A DNA stretch of 64,000 nucleotides from contig CM040447.1 in the NCBI GenBank assembly GCA_022749755.1, positions 15,227,087 through 15,291,086 on the forward strand, written 5' to 3'. Every line of letters starts with the position of its first letter. The stretch's first letter is position 1. The DNA comes from Azadirachta indica. Taxonomy: Eukaryota; Streptophyta; Magnoliopsida; Sapindales; Meliaceae. Below, piece by piece: positions 23,501-35,631 of this stretch. Both the position numbers and the translations under genes were made by a program. Under the pieces are notes generated by a model. It had not been told where the DNA came from. It did no database searches and was given only the letters and a program-made list of their open reading frames with translations.

Positions 23501-25794
23501 AGCTTTACATTCAGCACCAGCTGACTCACCAATCTGGACAAAGAAATAAGATCCAAAGGTCAGGGCAAAAGCTGCAACATGTGAGAATATCCAGACACAA
23601 CCTTAATCTAAACATATAACAATTTCTAGAAGATTTAAATAAAATATTATCATGAGACATGATCTTATTATATGCATATTCAGTCCAATTAGTCCTGTCT
23701 CTACCTGCTGATCAAATTCAGTGAAGTTATAAACAGCAAGAACAACGGCAGAACTTGCAAGACTTCCACATGTTAAATGAGGAAACTTGAGACGAAACCA
23801 TGCACTGAGAGCTCCCGCATATGAAATACCGAAAACAAACCATGGATTCTCAGTATCTGCTCTTTTATGCTTTATGTTTAAGGATTGCTGAAAGATAATA
23901 ATAAAAATATTAACAAATTTGGTAGCAGAAAGATTATAAATATTCTCCACAAATGAGAGGAGATATGCAATGCAAAATTAGAGTCACCTTACTTAGCAAG
24001 GCCACTTAGAAAACTATGGAACAAATGAAGCCTTGCAGTGTAATAATAAGAGTAGTGACCAAAAGAAAGATTAGAGTCATCTCTATATCTTGTTTGACAT
24101 GCATAGTTGCAAGCAACCATGCACAAATGTGAAAAAATACACACACCGACATTAACACACATGTATATGTGTGACTTTCTTATGTACTTACACAAGCACA
24201 TTACAAAAGTTGAACAAAAAGTTTAGAAGCATTCACAAGAACACAACGCAGCTTCAAAATACTGGGAGAATAAGATCAGAAAATTAGCCTGACAACACCA
24301 TTGGAATACAACTAAGTCAAAGAATACCTGCTTAGATGAAAGATATCTCAAATCTATCGTGGAAAAATGTGAAATTGTAACCGCACCAGAGGATAGACAC
24401 ACGCGCAAACATCTTTATGTGTGTCTTAATTATATACCAAAACATGCACAGTACAATAGTGAAGCAAAACCTTCATTCAAAGCTCTCAAGGCTTCTTGTT
24501 GCAATGATATTAAAGAAGAACATGTGCAGAATAAAACAAAATATAAGTTCACAACATCTGGCTTGGAAAACATCTAAAAGTGTCATTGAATGTGATTTAT
24601 TAAGTAACACATACAAAAAATAACGAGTATGAAGAATTTACACAGGCACAAAACCAAAGATGTAACATGTAGCCAGCAGATTCCTTCTCTAAGTGGTTTT
24701 ACAAGAACAGAAACCAGCTTCATAATGCAGGGAAGAAGTGATCCAAAAAATAAAAAGTACTAGCCTGATAATGCTGTCGGAAAACAGCTAAGTCAAAGAG
24801 AGCCTGCTTAGATGAAAGATATCTCAAATTTTCAGTTGTTAGTGATTTAAAGGGTGAACTCTTCCCATAGTAACGATGCTCAAGTGAAACCACAGCTGCT
24901 CCAAACTTCTTTGCCAAAACCTGCAATGAAATGTGTGGTTTAAAATTATCCTCAGATTAGCACATCAACTTAACTGGAATCAGTTGTTTTGTCAATTTAT
25001 CCAAAAATACTCTTACAAATCCATGAATTGCATTGTCAAATGAGATTGTACACTTGAAGAAAATATATACTATACCCAAAAATTTTACTCCTTTTATTAT
25101 TGTTGTTGTTGTTGTTATTTAGATAATTAGGGATATGGACCAAAACTTACACCAATATAATCATTTGTTATACCATTGCAGGCAGATTCACCACAAATTT
25201 TCAAAAAAATAGGTCCATCCGGAGATCGAAAGTGGTCAAGAAATTCATAGTAGCGCTGCTGAAACCAACGGTGATCCTGCAATGAACAGCACCAACTACG
25301 AATAAGCCAAGATTCAAACAAGGCAAGTAGGAGTCAAATGCTTCCATAAATACAATACCCATATAGAATTTCAGCTATACGGGTAACAAACCGAACATTC
25401 AAATACGAATTTTTATCACTTGAAGTATCCAGTGATTGCTTAACTAAACTTCATTGCTGTTAAAACGAAAATCCATCTAATTAACATAGAACCATCAATT
25501 AATTCAGCCTATTCAGAGTTTAGAACATACAAAAACAAGCAAATGGGAAAAATTGATAATACTAATAATAATAACCGAAGAAATATTAAGAATTTATTAG
25601 AGATAGAGAGAGAGGGCTACATAAGGAGAGTAATGATCAAGAGTCTGATTGAACCAGAGTTCTTCAGTGGTCAAGTAATCGCCGCTGCCAGTCAATCTGT
25701 GAATCATAATACGAGGTGGCGTGAAACCATTGGAGAGGTTCAAGAGCGTCAACAATATGACCAATGCGACCGTAAACCGCGACGATAGCTTCAT
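20535..25794 (-). CDS. EDA2: EDA2-like serine carboxypeptidase (peptidase S28), copy C, intact
   Basis: Exons on the minus strand: 25794-25621, 25276-25151, 24920-24765, 23887-23705, 23533-23417, 23313-23260, 23181-23110, 22370-22165, 22040-21946, 21837-21763, 21337-21254, 20650-20535. Exon lengths equal those of copy A except exon 1 (174 against 204 bases); all phases fit, giving 1458 bases and 485 residues. The signal peptide MKLSSRFTVALVILLTLL opens the protein. The triad is kept: Ser in GISYAG, Asp in NGSQDPW, His in CHNCGHGTDL. Introns 3 and 8 again have GC donors (CAG|GCTAGT, AAG|GCATGT). Intron 3 is longer than in copy A and holds a second, broken piece of exon 3 near 24283-24357. Differences from A, such as QSLNIKHKR for ESLNLKHNR in exon 4, are mostly conservative. 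Likely a functional secreted peptidase; substrate unknown. Confidence 0.93.
20740..20980 (-). other. Conserved block inside intron 11 with a 73-codon open frame
   Basis: Intron 11 of copy C contains a minus-strand ATG frame (20976-20755) beginning MIDFVEFEKSVPDVSKEL and continuing without a stop for 73 codons. Related sequence lies at the same place in copy A (about 8290-8510) and copy D (about 33560-33790), but there the frame is broken. No family recognised. It could be a captured exon or simply ancestral intron sequence open by chance. Confidence 0.4.
24283..24357 (-). pseudogene. Relic duplicate of exon 3 inside intron 3 of copy C
   Basis: Minus-strand frame includes LRYLSSKQVFFDLVVF, clearly matching LRYLSSKQALFDLAVF of the real exon 3 at 24920-24765, then loses similarity where RQHYQ should follow. 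Flanking intron sequence (GCTCTCAAGGCTTCTTG and neighbours) is also repeated, so a segment of roughly 430 bases was duplicated. Copy D has the same arrangement at 34455-34515. Confidence 0.8.
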
Positions 25795-27194
25795 CTTCCT
25801 CGTTGCCGTTGACTGTCCTGTCTCGTGTGCAGAACAAGATGTCGTTTATTCTGTTGACACTTGACACGGGGCTTAATCCAATTAAGCGAGCAACCAGCAC
25901 GGAACCCGTGTTTGCTTGCTTGTCCTGACTACCTGCAGAATTATTAACGGTTAGATTTTGTGTAAGGCAGTGTTTCACCCGTGATTTTTTTCAAGGAAGT
26001 CTCAACGTTTCTAAAATCTAAATTAAATTGGACAGAAATTTAAAGGTAATTGGTATATTTTTTTATGCATAAAAATTATTAAATTATTTGTTTTCAAAAA
26101 ATAAAAAATTTAAATTAATACGTTGGTACATATTTTTAAAAATTTAAACTTAATATATTATGTTATTTAATATTTTTAATAAATAAAATATTTAATTTAT
26201 TTAAACATTTACTTATTTAAATTTAAATTTAAATTTAATTATATTTATATATTTTTAATAAATATTTATATATAAATTTAAAAAATAAATTAATGTTAGA
26301 TATTTAAATAATTATATTTAAATTTTAATGATAAAAACGATCTGTTTAACAGTAACAGCTGACGTAATATTTGATAACTTTTAAAAAAAGGACCTGGCGA
26401 TTTGACTGGGTGCTTACTGGAGGCCCGTGACCCAAAGAATGTTTGAAAAATATTGCCTTTAGAGATAAAAAAAGGCGCGTGGTGGTGTTTTTCATTCTTA
26501 AAAATAATTTTAAAATAAAAAATTAAAAAGAACGTATTTATCATTTTTTTGAGAATGAGTAAAATTATTGTTTTGAAAGCAAATTGTAATTGATTTTCAT
26601 TTATTTTGAAAATGATAAAATATAAAAAAATAGTTTTTTACTTTTAATTAAAATTTAAAAAAATATTAAAATAAATTTTGTAAAACATGTCACACGAATT
26701 TTTTTAAAATAAAAATAATAATTTGTAAAAATATAACCAAACCACTTAAGGTTTCAATTTTTGTATTTAATATTTTAAAGGATATTTTCATATATCATCC
26801 TTAAAATTTATAGAAATCACACATAGAGAAAAGTTTGTGAAAATTAACACAAACCTCTCCTATATAGTAAAACCTTCAAATTTGACTATTTGATAACGGT
26901 TAATTATAGTAAATCACTTATATTTAAATTAATTTAAACACCTAAAAAGATGCAACCGGGGTTTAGATTTCACTATACATGTTAAGCTCGATTTGCAAAC
27001 ATAATAAAAAATTGAAAAACAAGAACAAAACCCTAGTCTCTTAACTTTCAATTCTAATTTCGCAAAATCAAAATAGTTGCAGTTTTCGCAGTCATCACGT
27101 TAATCACCCACCGTCATGTTGTCATTATTGTTTGTACTAGCTCTCACCTCTTTTGCTGTCATTACTACTCCCACTACCTACATTGTTGTCAACG
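25795..27194. other. AT-rich spacer upstream of copy C
   Basis: No gene seen. From 26030 to 26760 the sequence is very A/T-rich with many ATTTAAAT-like words. The first 150 bases are the 5' leader side of copy C. Confidence 0.6.
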
Positions 27195-27832
27195 CTCCCA
27201 CCTAGGGATGACAAAATATCCCACGGAGCCCCAAACTCATGGGGATCCACCCCCAACAGAGAAAAATTCAGATCAATTTGGGGGAATGGGGTGGGGAACG
27301 GAGAGAAATTAATCTCCAATTTATTAATGAGACATGGATTGGTTTACCTCTCCCCACCCCACCTCTACCCAATTCCCCAATAAAACATAATATAAATATA
27401 TTATAATTTATAAATTAAATTTTATATATATAAAAATATAAATTTTATATTATAATTTCTAAAATTATATATTATAAATAAATGTAATTGGTAATAAAAA
27501 TTATGGAATTATGAATTAATGTTATAAAAAAAATATACAAATAAAAAGTAAAAGATTAAAAATTAAAGAGACCCTATATTGTGTTTCTAATAATATATAA
27601 ATAATATTTTTATTTAAGTTAATTAAATTCTTATATTATTAAAATTAATTTATAAAAATATTATAAAATAGAGAATTGATATGCAGATGGGGAACTCATT
27701 CTCTGTGCAGGGATTCTCCATCTATATCCCATTAAATTTAGTAGGGAATGGGGGTTAAAATAGAAAACGGGGTGGGGAATGGGGCATGCCTCCCCACCCC
27801 CACTGTGCCCTATTGTCATCCCTACTCCCACC
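27195..27832. mobile_element. hAT-type MITE with 8-bp target duplication
   Basis: The element spans 27203-27824 (622 bp). Its ends are a perfect 12-bp inverted repeat, TAGGGATGACAA at 27203-27214 and TTGTCATCCCTA at 27813-27824. It is flanked on both sides by the same 8 bases, CTCCCACC (27195-27202 and 27825-27832). An 8-bp duplication with a YAGGG-type terminus is the hallmark of the hAT superfamily. There is no transposase frame, and the interior has GGGGAATGGGGTGGGG-type G/C-rich subterminal stretches in opposite orientations near each end and an AT-rich centre. It is a non-autonomous element that depended on a transposase from elsewhere. Confidence 0.9.
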
Positions 27833-28340
27833 GCCACCTCGTTGACACTCTCATTGCTATCACCTTAAACCACCAACCATGATTGACCACCCTAATATCA
27901 TTAACAAGTACGTCAATGTTTGATTTGAGATAATTCTATTTAACATCAATAATTATCGAGATTGGAGTGTTCTAAGTTTGACCAGAAATGTTTACTCATC
28001 CTCAAAGCAAAAAACTATTTTCTTCCATATCATGCTCTATAATGTATCAATTGTGAGTTTTAATAATTCAGAGTTTTAATAATTTTTAACAAGTGTATTT
28101 TTCCTACAGGTAAAATATTTATATTTAAAAATTTGAAGTAGGTACACATTATTCCAACTGATTTAGTTATGTTTTAATGTCTTGTAACATGATGATATAT
28201 GTAGGCTAAGTTATTAGAAAGAATTTTATTACAAATTTGTCTTTGGTTGTTATAATTTGTTTTTGTTTGTTAAAGAATTTGTTTGACTCATAAATATAAA
28301 ATAATGATAATGACTTTTCTATTTAGTTAAACTGTTATTA
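27833..28340. other. Spacer between the hAT MITE and copia element 1
   Basis: No gene is visible. Moderately AT-rich sequence. Confidence 0.5.
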
Positions 28341-28346
28341 ATATGT

Positions 28347-28551
28347 ATTGAAGAAAATAAAATTATATTGAACTTACTTGAATTTTTTAAACTAAGTATA
28401 TAAACATGCCTTTTTGACAAACAAAAACAAATTATAACAACCCTTAGGAATTCTTAACAAATTATGAAAAGACTAATAATACTTGAAGTAGAACTACACT
28501 TAATAACACTAAACCTAGTAAAACTGAATAAGTTTAATTTTAATTCTAACA
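28347..28551 (-). repeat. 3' LTR of copia element 1
   Basis: 205 bp, similar along its length to 32155-32368: shared words include GAAAATAAAATTATATT, CACTTGAATTTTTTAAA-like, ACATGCCTTTTT, TAATACTTGAA and TTAATAACACTAAACCTAGT. Confidence 0.88.
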
Positions 28552-31500
28552 CTCTCCCTCAAGCTGGAGCATAGATATTAGTGATGCCCAGCTTAGAATA
28601 AAGATACATAAAGATTCCTTTGTCTATAGTTTAGTGCAAATGTCTCCAATTTGATCTGTCAACTTGATATATTTGGTAATGACCTTTCCTGAAGTAATAA
28701 TTTTTCTAATAAAATGACAATCTATCTCTATATGTTTAGTTTTCTCATGAAAAACTAGGTTGTTGGCTATATAAATAGCCGCTCGATTATCGCAATACAT
28801 TATAGTCGGACTCTTCACCTTAATCTTAAACTCTTTCAAAAGATTTTTAATCCACAACAATTCACAAGCTGTATGAGTCATAGCTCGATATTCTGCTTCA
28901 GCGCTAAACCTACTTACAACATTTCGTTTCTTACTCCTTCAAGTCATTAAGTTGCCACCAAGAAAGGTATAATAGCCAGTTGTAGATCATTTGTCAGTTG
29001 TAGATCCTGCCCAATCTGCATCAGAGAAAAATACAATATTTAACGTGCTACCTTTTTTGTAAAGAATTCTCATTCTAATAGTTTACTTGAGGTACCTAAG
29101 AATTCTACATACTACTTTTCAATGAATCTTTTTTGGTTCTTGCATATATTGACTCACAGTATAAGCTACAAAAGTGATATCAAGTCTTGTTATTATCAAA
29201 TAAATTAATTTTCCCATAAGGCTTATGTACCTCTTTTTGTCCTTAAACTTTGGACTATTTTCACCATCAAACTTTACGTTTGGTTCTATAAGAGTATCAG
29301 CTGGTTTAGATCCTAATATCTCTGTTTCCAACAATAAATCTTGGACATATTTCCTTTAAGATAACACTATACCTTGCTTTCTTTTTGCTGCTTCAATGTC
29401 CAAGAAATACCCAAGTTGACCCAAGCCTTTACTTTGGATTTGTTTCTTCAATTGATTCTTCACTACCTCAATCCTATGCAAACCACTTCCAAAAATGATA
29501 ATATCATCTATGTACACCACAAGAATAAATATTTCTAATGAAGCATGTTGAACGAAGACTAAGTGATTAGATTGACATATTTTGAAATTGAGAGATGTCA
29601 ACACACTACTAAGTTTTTAAAACCATGCTCTTGGAGATTGTTTAAGGCTATTTATAACTTTTCTTAACTAACATATTAAGTTAGACTCCCCTTGAGCAAC
29701 AAACTCTGGAGATTTCTCCATATAACCTTTTCTTGCAAATTTCCGTATAAAAATGCATTTTTAACATCAAGTTGAAAAAGAAGCCAATCATAAAAAATTG
29801 CCAAAGATACAAGAACTCTAATAGAATTAAGCTAATCAATTGAAGAAAATGTTTCAAAATAATCTACTCCATATGTCTAAGTAAAACCTTTAGCTATTAA
29901 TTGAGCTTTTAATCTCTCTATGGTATCATCTGGGTGATACTTGATGGTAAATACCCACCGACAACTTGCAACTTTTTTACCATTTAGGAGTTTTTGTAGT
30001 TTTTAAATGCCACGATCATAAAAAGCTATCATCTTTTTTTTCATAGCTTTACGCTAACAAGAATGTGTAAATGCTTCTTGAGATGTCTTAGGTAAAGATA
30101 TAGTAGACAAAGATAAAGCAAAGGATTGAAAAGCAAATGAAAGTGTATTGAAAGAAACAAATTGAGCAAGAGAATACCTAGTAGCAGTTATTCTTTTACC
30201 TTTTCGAATTGTAATAGGGAGACCAAGATCTAAATTATTAGCTGATAGAAGAGGATCTTGATTGGAGGTCGTCGCTTAGGTAGATGAAGGATTTGGAGGA
30301 GACTCATTTTGTTGATCAAATTATTGACGATCTTTTTTATATACATACACTTGGAGGAGTTTTTCTATAGAAATGATAGGTATAAGAATAGGTACAATAG
30401 GATCCATAAAATGAAAAAGAGGTACGATGGAAGAAATAAGATTAGTTTTTAAACTAAATCCCTTTTCTGAGAAATAAGAAGTAGACTTAAAAAAGGTGAT
30501 ATTAGCATTAATGTAAGTTTTAATAGGAATAAGATATAGGTATTTATAACCTTTCTGAGTTTTAAAATATTCTAGAAAAATACATTTAACAAACCGAACT
30601 GAAAGTTTGTTATGAGTATTAAATGAATGCACAAAACAAACACAACTAAAAATACGAGATGGAAGTGAAAAAACAGGTTTGTCAAGAAATAAAATATTGT
30701 ATGGCGCTTTAAAGTTAAGAACGGAAGATGAAACCTTATTTATTAGATAACAGGTACTAAGAATTGCTTCTCCCTAAAATATAGATGGTACTTTCATATA
30801 AAATAGGATTGTTTGAACAATGTCTAATAAGTACCTATTTTTCCTTTCAGTTAAACCATTTTGTTGAGGAGTATAAGGGTATTAGGTTTGATGAATAACC
30901 CCTTATTTCTTATAAAATTCAGAAAGTGTAGAGTGACAATATTCTAAAGGATTGTTAGAATGAAAAATTTGAATAGACACACCAAACTGAGTTTGTACTT
31001 CTTTGAAAAATGATTCAAATATAATAGGGATTTTTGATCGTTCTTTTAAAAGATATATCCATGTAACTCAAGAATAATTATTAACAAATGATAGAAAATA
31101 CTTAAAATCATGATAATTAAAAATTTTTCATGGACCCCAAAATATCATAATGAACCAATTGAAAATGACACAAATTAGGTTTATTGAATCGTGTAAGAAA
31201 AGATATATGTTAATGTTTACCTAATTGACAAGACTCGCACTCAATACTAGAATTAAAAATACCAAGTAGATTCATTCGTTTAAGGATTTGGGAAGAAAGA
31301 TGTCCTAATCTGTATATTGTTCTGAAGATATTAAGGAGGATAATGCACAATTAGAGAATTGTAGTGGATTAGAAAGGAGATACACTCCATTCATCTCCCA
31401 TCCTCCGCTAATCTTTTTCCCTATACTAAGATCTTGAAAAATACAATGAGATGGAAAGAATGTGATGGAACAATTTAAATGTTTAGTTATTTGACTAACT

Positions 31501-32154
31501 GATAAAAAATTAATAAGAAATTTAAATACATGGAGAACTGAAGAAAGATGAAAAGTAGAATTGGTAAAAACAGTTTCTATTCCAACAACATCACTTTTAG
31601 AACCAGTTGCCAATACTATAGAAGATGATTTATTAGATGAGAAATAAGAACTAAAAACAAAATTATTACCAGTCATATGAAATGATGCCCTAAAATCAAT
31701 TATCTAAGGGTAGAATTAGAAGAAAAAAATGTATGTTTAATCCTTATTGAGGATCTATTAATTAGCTGGTCACCTAAAGTAAATTGATAACTAACTTCTC
31801 TAGATAATGGCACACGAGAGTTCTCATAATTACTAGAAGAAGAAGCTTCAAGTTTATAAAAGTTGTTCTTATGGATGTGATAACTTTGATTCGCATATGT
31901 TAATTTTTCAAATCTTTTCCAATTGTTTTCAAATAGATAATTAGTATGGTAGAACAATCTTCTTGTCTTTTACCACATCTTCGACCTTTTCTAGAGATTT
32001 TCACTGGTAAACAGTAATCTATAAACAGTAAACGAGAACATCATCTTGTGAACAGTAGACGTAAATAGTAATGTTTGTTACTATTCATGACTCGTATTAT
32101 AGTATCTATATTAGGTTTCCTAATTTAAGGATTTTTGCGCTACTTTGATATCAT

Positions 32155-32368
32155 ATTAAAGAAAATAAAATTATATTAAATTCACTTGAATTTTTTAAAT
32201 TAAATAAATAAACATGCCTTTTTATAGACTGAAATAATAAGACAATATAAACTAGTAAATTTAAAAATTCTTAACAAATTAAAAAAAAACTAATAATACT
32301 TGAAATAAAACTATACTTAATAACACTAAACCTAGTGAAACTAAACAAATCTAATTTTAATTTTAACA
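32155..32368 (-). repeat. 5' LTR of copia element 1
   Basis: 214 bp. Many substitutions and small indels separate it from the 3' LTR, so the insertion is not recent. Confidence 0.88.
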
Positions 32369-32374
32369 ATATGT

Positions 32375-33234
32375 AAATACTTTTATTTTCTTAATTTTAA
32401 TGATATCAACATATGTTGATAAAAATGATGTTATTTTAGACATTTTATTTTTTTTAGTTGGCCAACAAACATTCAAATTAGAAGGTTTTATTGTGTAGAA
32501 GAGATTTGTGTTAATTTTCTAAACTTTTTTCTAAATGTGATTTCGATAAATCTTAAGAGGACACGTGAAAATATCTCATTTTGATCGTGACAAAATTAAA
32601 ATGATATAAAACAAATCTAAAATCGATGCAAATGCAATACAAATTTGGGTTGGGCTATAATTGGCCCACAACAAAATTGATATCCCTAATATAATATACC
32701 CATAATTACAACCCCTCTTTTATGCAAAATTCTTGTTTATTGAGAATATACGTTCATAAAATGTGAAGGTAGACAAACAACTCTTTTTTATTATTTTATT
32801 TTAAAAATATGAGAAAGAATATTTAAAACGTAGTCATTTTTACTCCATATTTAATATTGATTCATCATTTATCAACTATAAATATTTAACATAAATAAAT
32901 CATCACAAAATCTTAGTCTCAAATATCCTACAATTTCTTGAACATGAGTTCGAACTAAATACAAATTGGCATTCCCTTACTCTCAAACATTATAAATTTT
33001 CGAATTGAACTAAATATGAATCAATAGCTTCAATATCTCAGTTTCAAACATTCATATATGAATTGACAATCCCAACATAATTTAAAACATATGATTTAAT
33101 ATATATGAATTAACACTTACTCAATTAACTGTAAATAGAATTTAAATTCTAAAAATTTTTATAATATTTCAAGAGATTTTACCATTTAAACAGAATAGCT
33201 CCCATGCCCAAAGCATTACATTTTATCGATATAT
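32375..33234. other. AT-rich spacer before copy D
   Basis: No gene seen. The right end (from about 33235) begins to resemble the 3' flanks of copies A and C. Confidence 0.5.
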
Positions 33235-33386
33235 GTGTGTTATAGATAAGCAAGCTCACCACGACTAACACTGGCAATGCCTTTTCATAGATAAGCATCT
33301 ACATATTTGTGAAGAAAGTAACGCATTAGACCACCATGAGTTATTGAAGAATTTACACATTCTTTTTTCTCCATTGTCAATTTATC

Positions 33387-35631
33387 GCATAGAATTCCTA
33401 CCAGAGAATTGGCATTGAGACAACCACAAATCCATTTGTTCTATAATCTGTTGTCTTACTTTGAAAACTGCGTAAGGGGAGCCGTAGTTTTGGGCTTCAC
33501 CTGAAATGAGAAAGAATCATAATTTCAGAAAAAATCTGTAAGTAATGAGCACTATGTCCATGCATTGTTTCCGGTAGGCTATATTGCAAGCATCAACTTT
33601 TAAATTTTGTAATTGCCTTTGAAGGATATATGGCTTCAGTAGACTCCAGAATTAACCATTTACTGTCCTTGTGTACAGAAATATCAGCTGAGCATAAAAT
33701 TCCTTAATGATTGTAGAAAGAATGAGTACCAGACAATTGTAAAGACACATCTGGTGCACTCTTTTCAAATTGATTGTCACATTCCATGTTCATGCTTTTT
33801 GTATTTCTTTCAAGTATAGATAAAGCCAATAACTCATTAAACTATCAAAGTTCCCAGGAGGGTCTTCAATGTTCTTCTTGAAGGTAGTTCTAACTAGATT
33901 TTATTAGTATTGGGAATCTTAATTTACACGTCTTTGTGCGCGTGCGTTTACGTGTGTGTAGTAAAGCAACATAAAAACTAATTACAAATGGCATACCTTT
34001 AAGGCTCAGAGGAGACTGGAGACATCCTTATAAACCAACTGTTATTACGCTGCACATGAAGGCACCAAAAAAGTTCAAATGACGAATATTAGTAAAATAT
34101 AGAGAAAAAAATTGAATTGATCAACTCTTATTGCATACCTATATTATGAACTTACACAATCACCGTAAAAAAGTGAAACAAAAGGTTCACCTCAAAGTTC
34201 TCAAGGCTTCCTGACGGCAATAATAAACCAACATGTGCAGGATAACAAAATATAATTTCAAAAAATCCGACTTGGAAAACAGCTACGACTTTTATCCTAC
34301 TTGTTTTACATCCACATTAATTAACACATACAAAAAATAATGAGAACATGAAGAATTTTAGAGATGCACAAAAATGCCAGCAGATTCCTTCTGTCAGTGC
34401 TGCATTCATAAGAACAGAGCCCTGCTTCAAACAGAAAGTTAAAAAGTAGTAGCCTGATAAGACTGTCGGAAAACAGCTAGTTAAACAGTGCCTGCTTACA
34501 TGAAAGATGTCTCAAAGCTGTCATGCATAAATGTGAAATACTACACACACCAAACGACACATGCAATAACTTCTTTATACCAATCTTTGTTATGTATTCA
34601 CGAATGCACAGTATCATAGTGAAGCAATAAGTTCATTCAAAACTCTCAAGACAACTTCCTGTTGCAATAATAATATAATACCCAAGATGAAGATGTGCAG
34701 AATAAAATAGAGCATAATTTCACAACAATTGATAGGAAACATCTAAAACAATTTTAAAATCATATTGAGTTACATACAGAAAATAACAATATGTGAAGAA
34801 ATTGGAGATGCACAAAACAAACGATGCTATATGTAACCAGCAGATTCCTTCCTAGGTGTTTTCAAACGCAGAAGCCAGCTTCAAAGTATGGGAAAGAAAA
34901 GATTTTAAAATTGAAAAATACTAACCTGATAAAGCTGTCGTCAAACAGCTAAGTCATATAGTACTTGCTTAGAAGAAATATATCTTAAATTTTGCTGTTT
35001 TTAGTGAATTAAATGGTGAGCTCTTCCCGTAGTATGGATGTTCAAGTGAAACCACAGCAGCTCCAAACGTCTTTGACAAAACCTGAAACAAATTATGCTG
35101 TTTAAAATTATCCTAGATTGGTAGCATATCTACTTGACAGGATCCAGTTATTTTCACAATTAATCAAACATACTCTTACAAATCCATGAATTGCATTGTC
35201 AAATCAGGTTGTACATTTAATGAAAAAATATACCATACCCAAATATTCGCTATGTTTTCTATTATTTTTTTATTTTTTGCATAATTAAGGATAAAGTACC
35301 AAAACTTACAGCAATGTAATAATTAGTGATGCCATTGCACACAGATTCCCCACAAATTCTCAAAAACAATAGGTCCATCCGGATATAAAGCCGTCAAGGA
35401 ATTCATAGCAGTGCTGCTGAACTGATGGTGATCCTGCAATTAACAGTGCCAACGAAGTCCAGGCCAAAATTCCAACGAGGTAACACATGCTTCCAATAAA
35501 TACAATATCCATATAGAATTTCTGCCACTCAATCTGTGATGCGTCATGCGACGTGGCGTGAATTCATAGGAGATGGTCAACAGCATCAACAATTAGAACG
35601 ATGCAACCATTAACGACGACGGCAGTTTCAT
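33387..35631 (-). pseudogene. EDA2-like peptidase copy D, internally deleted pseudogene
   Basis: Minus-strand blocks in order: exon 1 about 35631-35530 (ATG kept, early stop, 3' half deleted), exon 2 about 35433-35308, exon 3 about 35081-34926, a second exon 3 piece 34515-34455, exon 11 about 34063-33997 and exon 12 about 33499-33387. Exons 4 to 10, which hold the Ser and Asp of the catalytic triad, are absent. Small indels break what remains. The exon 3 donor here is GT (CAG|GTTAGT) where intact copies A and C have GC, while the second exon 3 piece has GC. The 3' flank (33235-33386) resembles those of copies A and C. This is the most upstream unit of the array. Confidence 0.87.

Larger units (their letters stand above)
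28347..32368 (-). mobile_element. Decayed Ty1/copia LTR retrotransposon (element 1)
   Basis: About 4.0 kb, minus orientation, between two short similar LTRs (5' LTR 32368-32155, 3' LTR 28551-28347). Next to the 3' LTR lies a polypurine tract, TTGAGGGAGAG; next to the 5' LTR lies ATGATATCAAAG, resembling the usual copia primer site for initiator tRNA-Met. ATATGT occurs directly outside both ends (28341-28346 and 32369-32374), a likely target duplication. Protein pieces in order: gag-pre-integrase/protease region near 31700-31305, where the DSG protease triad reads DFR before ASFHMTG; integrase/linker pieces near 30632-30321; reverse transcriptase near 29604-29356 with VYIDDIIIFG; a later RT/connection piece at 29334-29119; RNase H near 28881-28624 with MYCDNRAA. 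Many stops and frameshifts, and gag is largely missing. It sits between peptidase copies C and D. Confidence 0.9.

Noticed and set aside
25664..25978. Minus-strand 104-codon frame upstream of and overlapping exon 1 of copy C
   Set aside because: Different frame from the real exon 1 and without family resemblance.
28344..28348. TGTAT as target duplication of copia element 1 with LTR starting at TG (28349)
   Set aside because: It has no partner at the other end; ATATGT occurs at both ends, so the slightly longer LTR limits were used.
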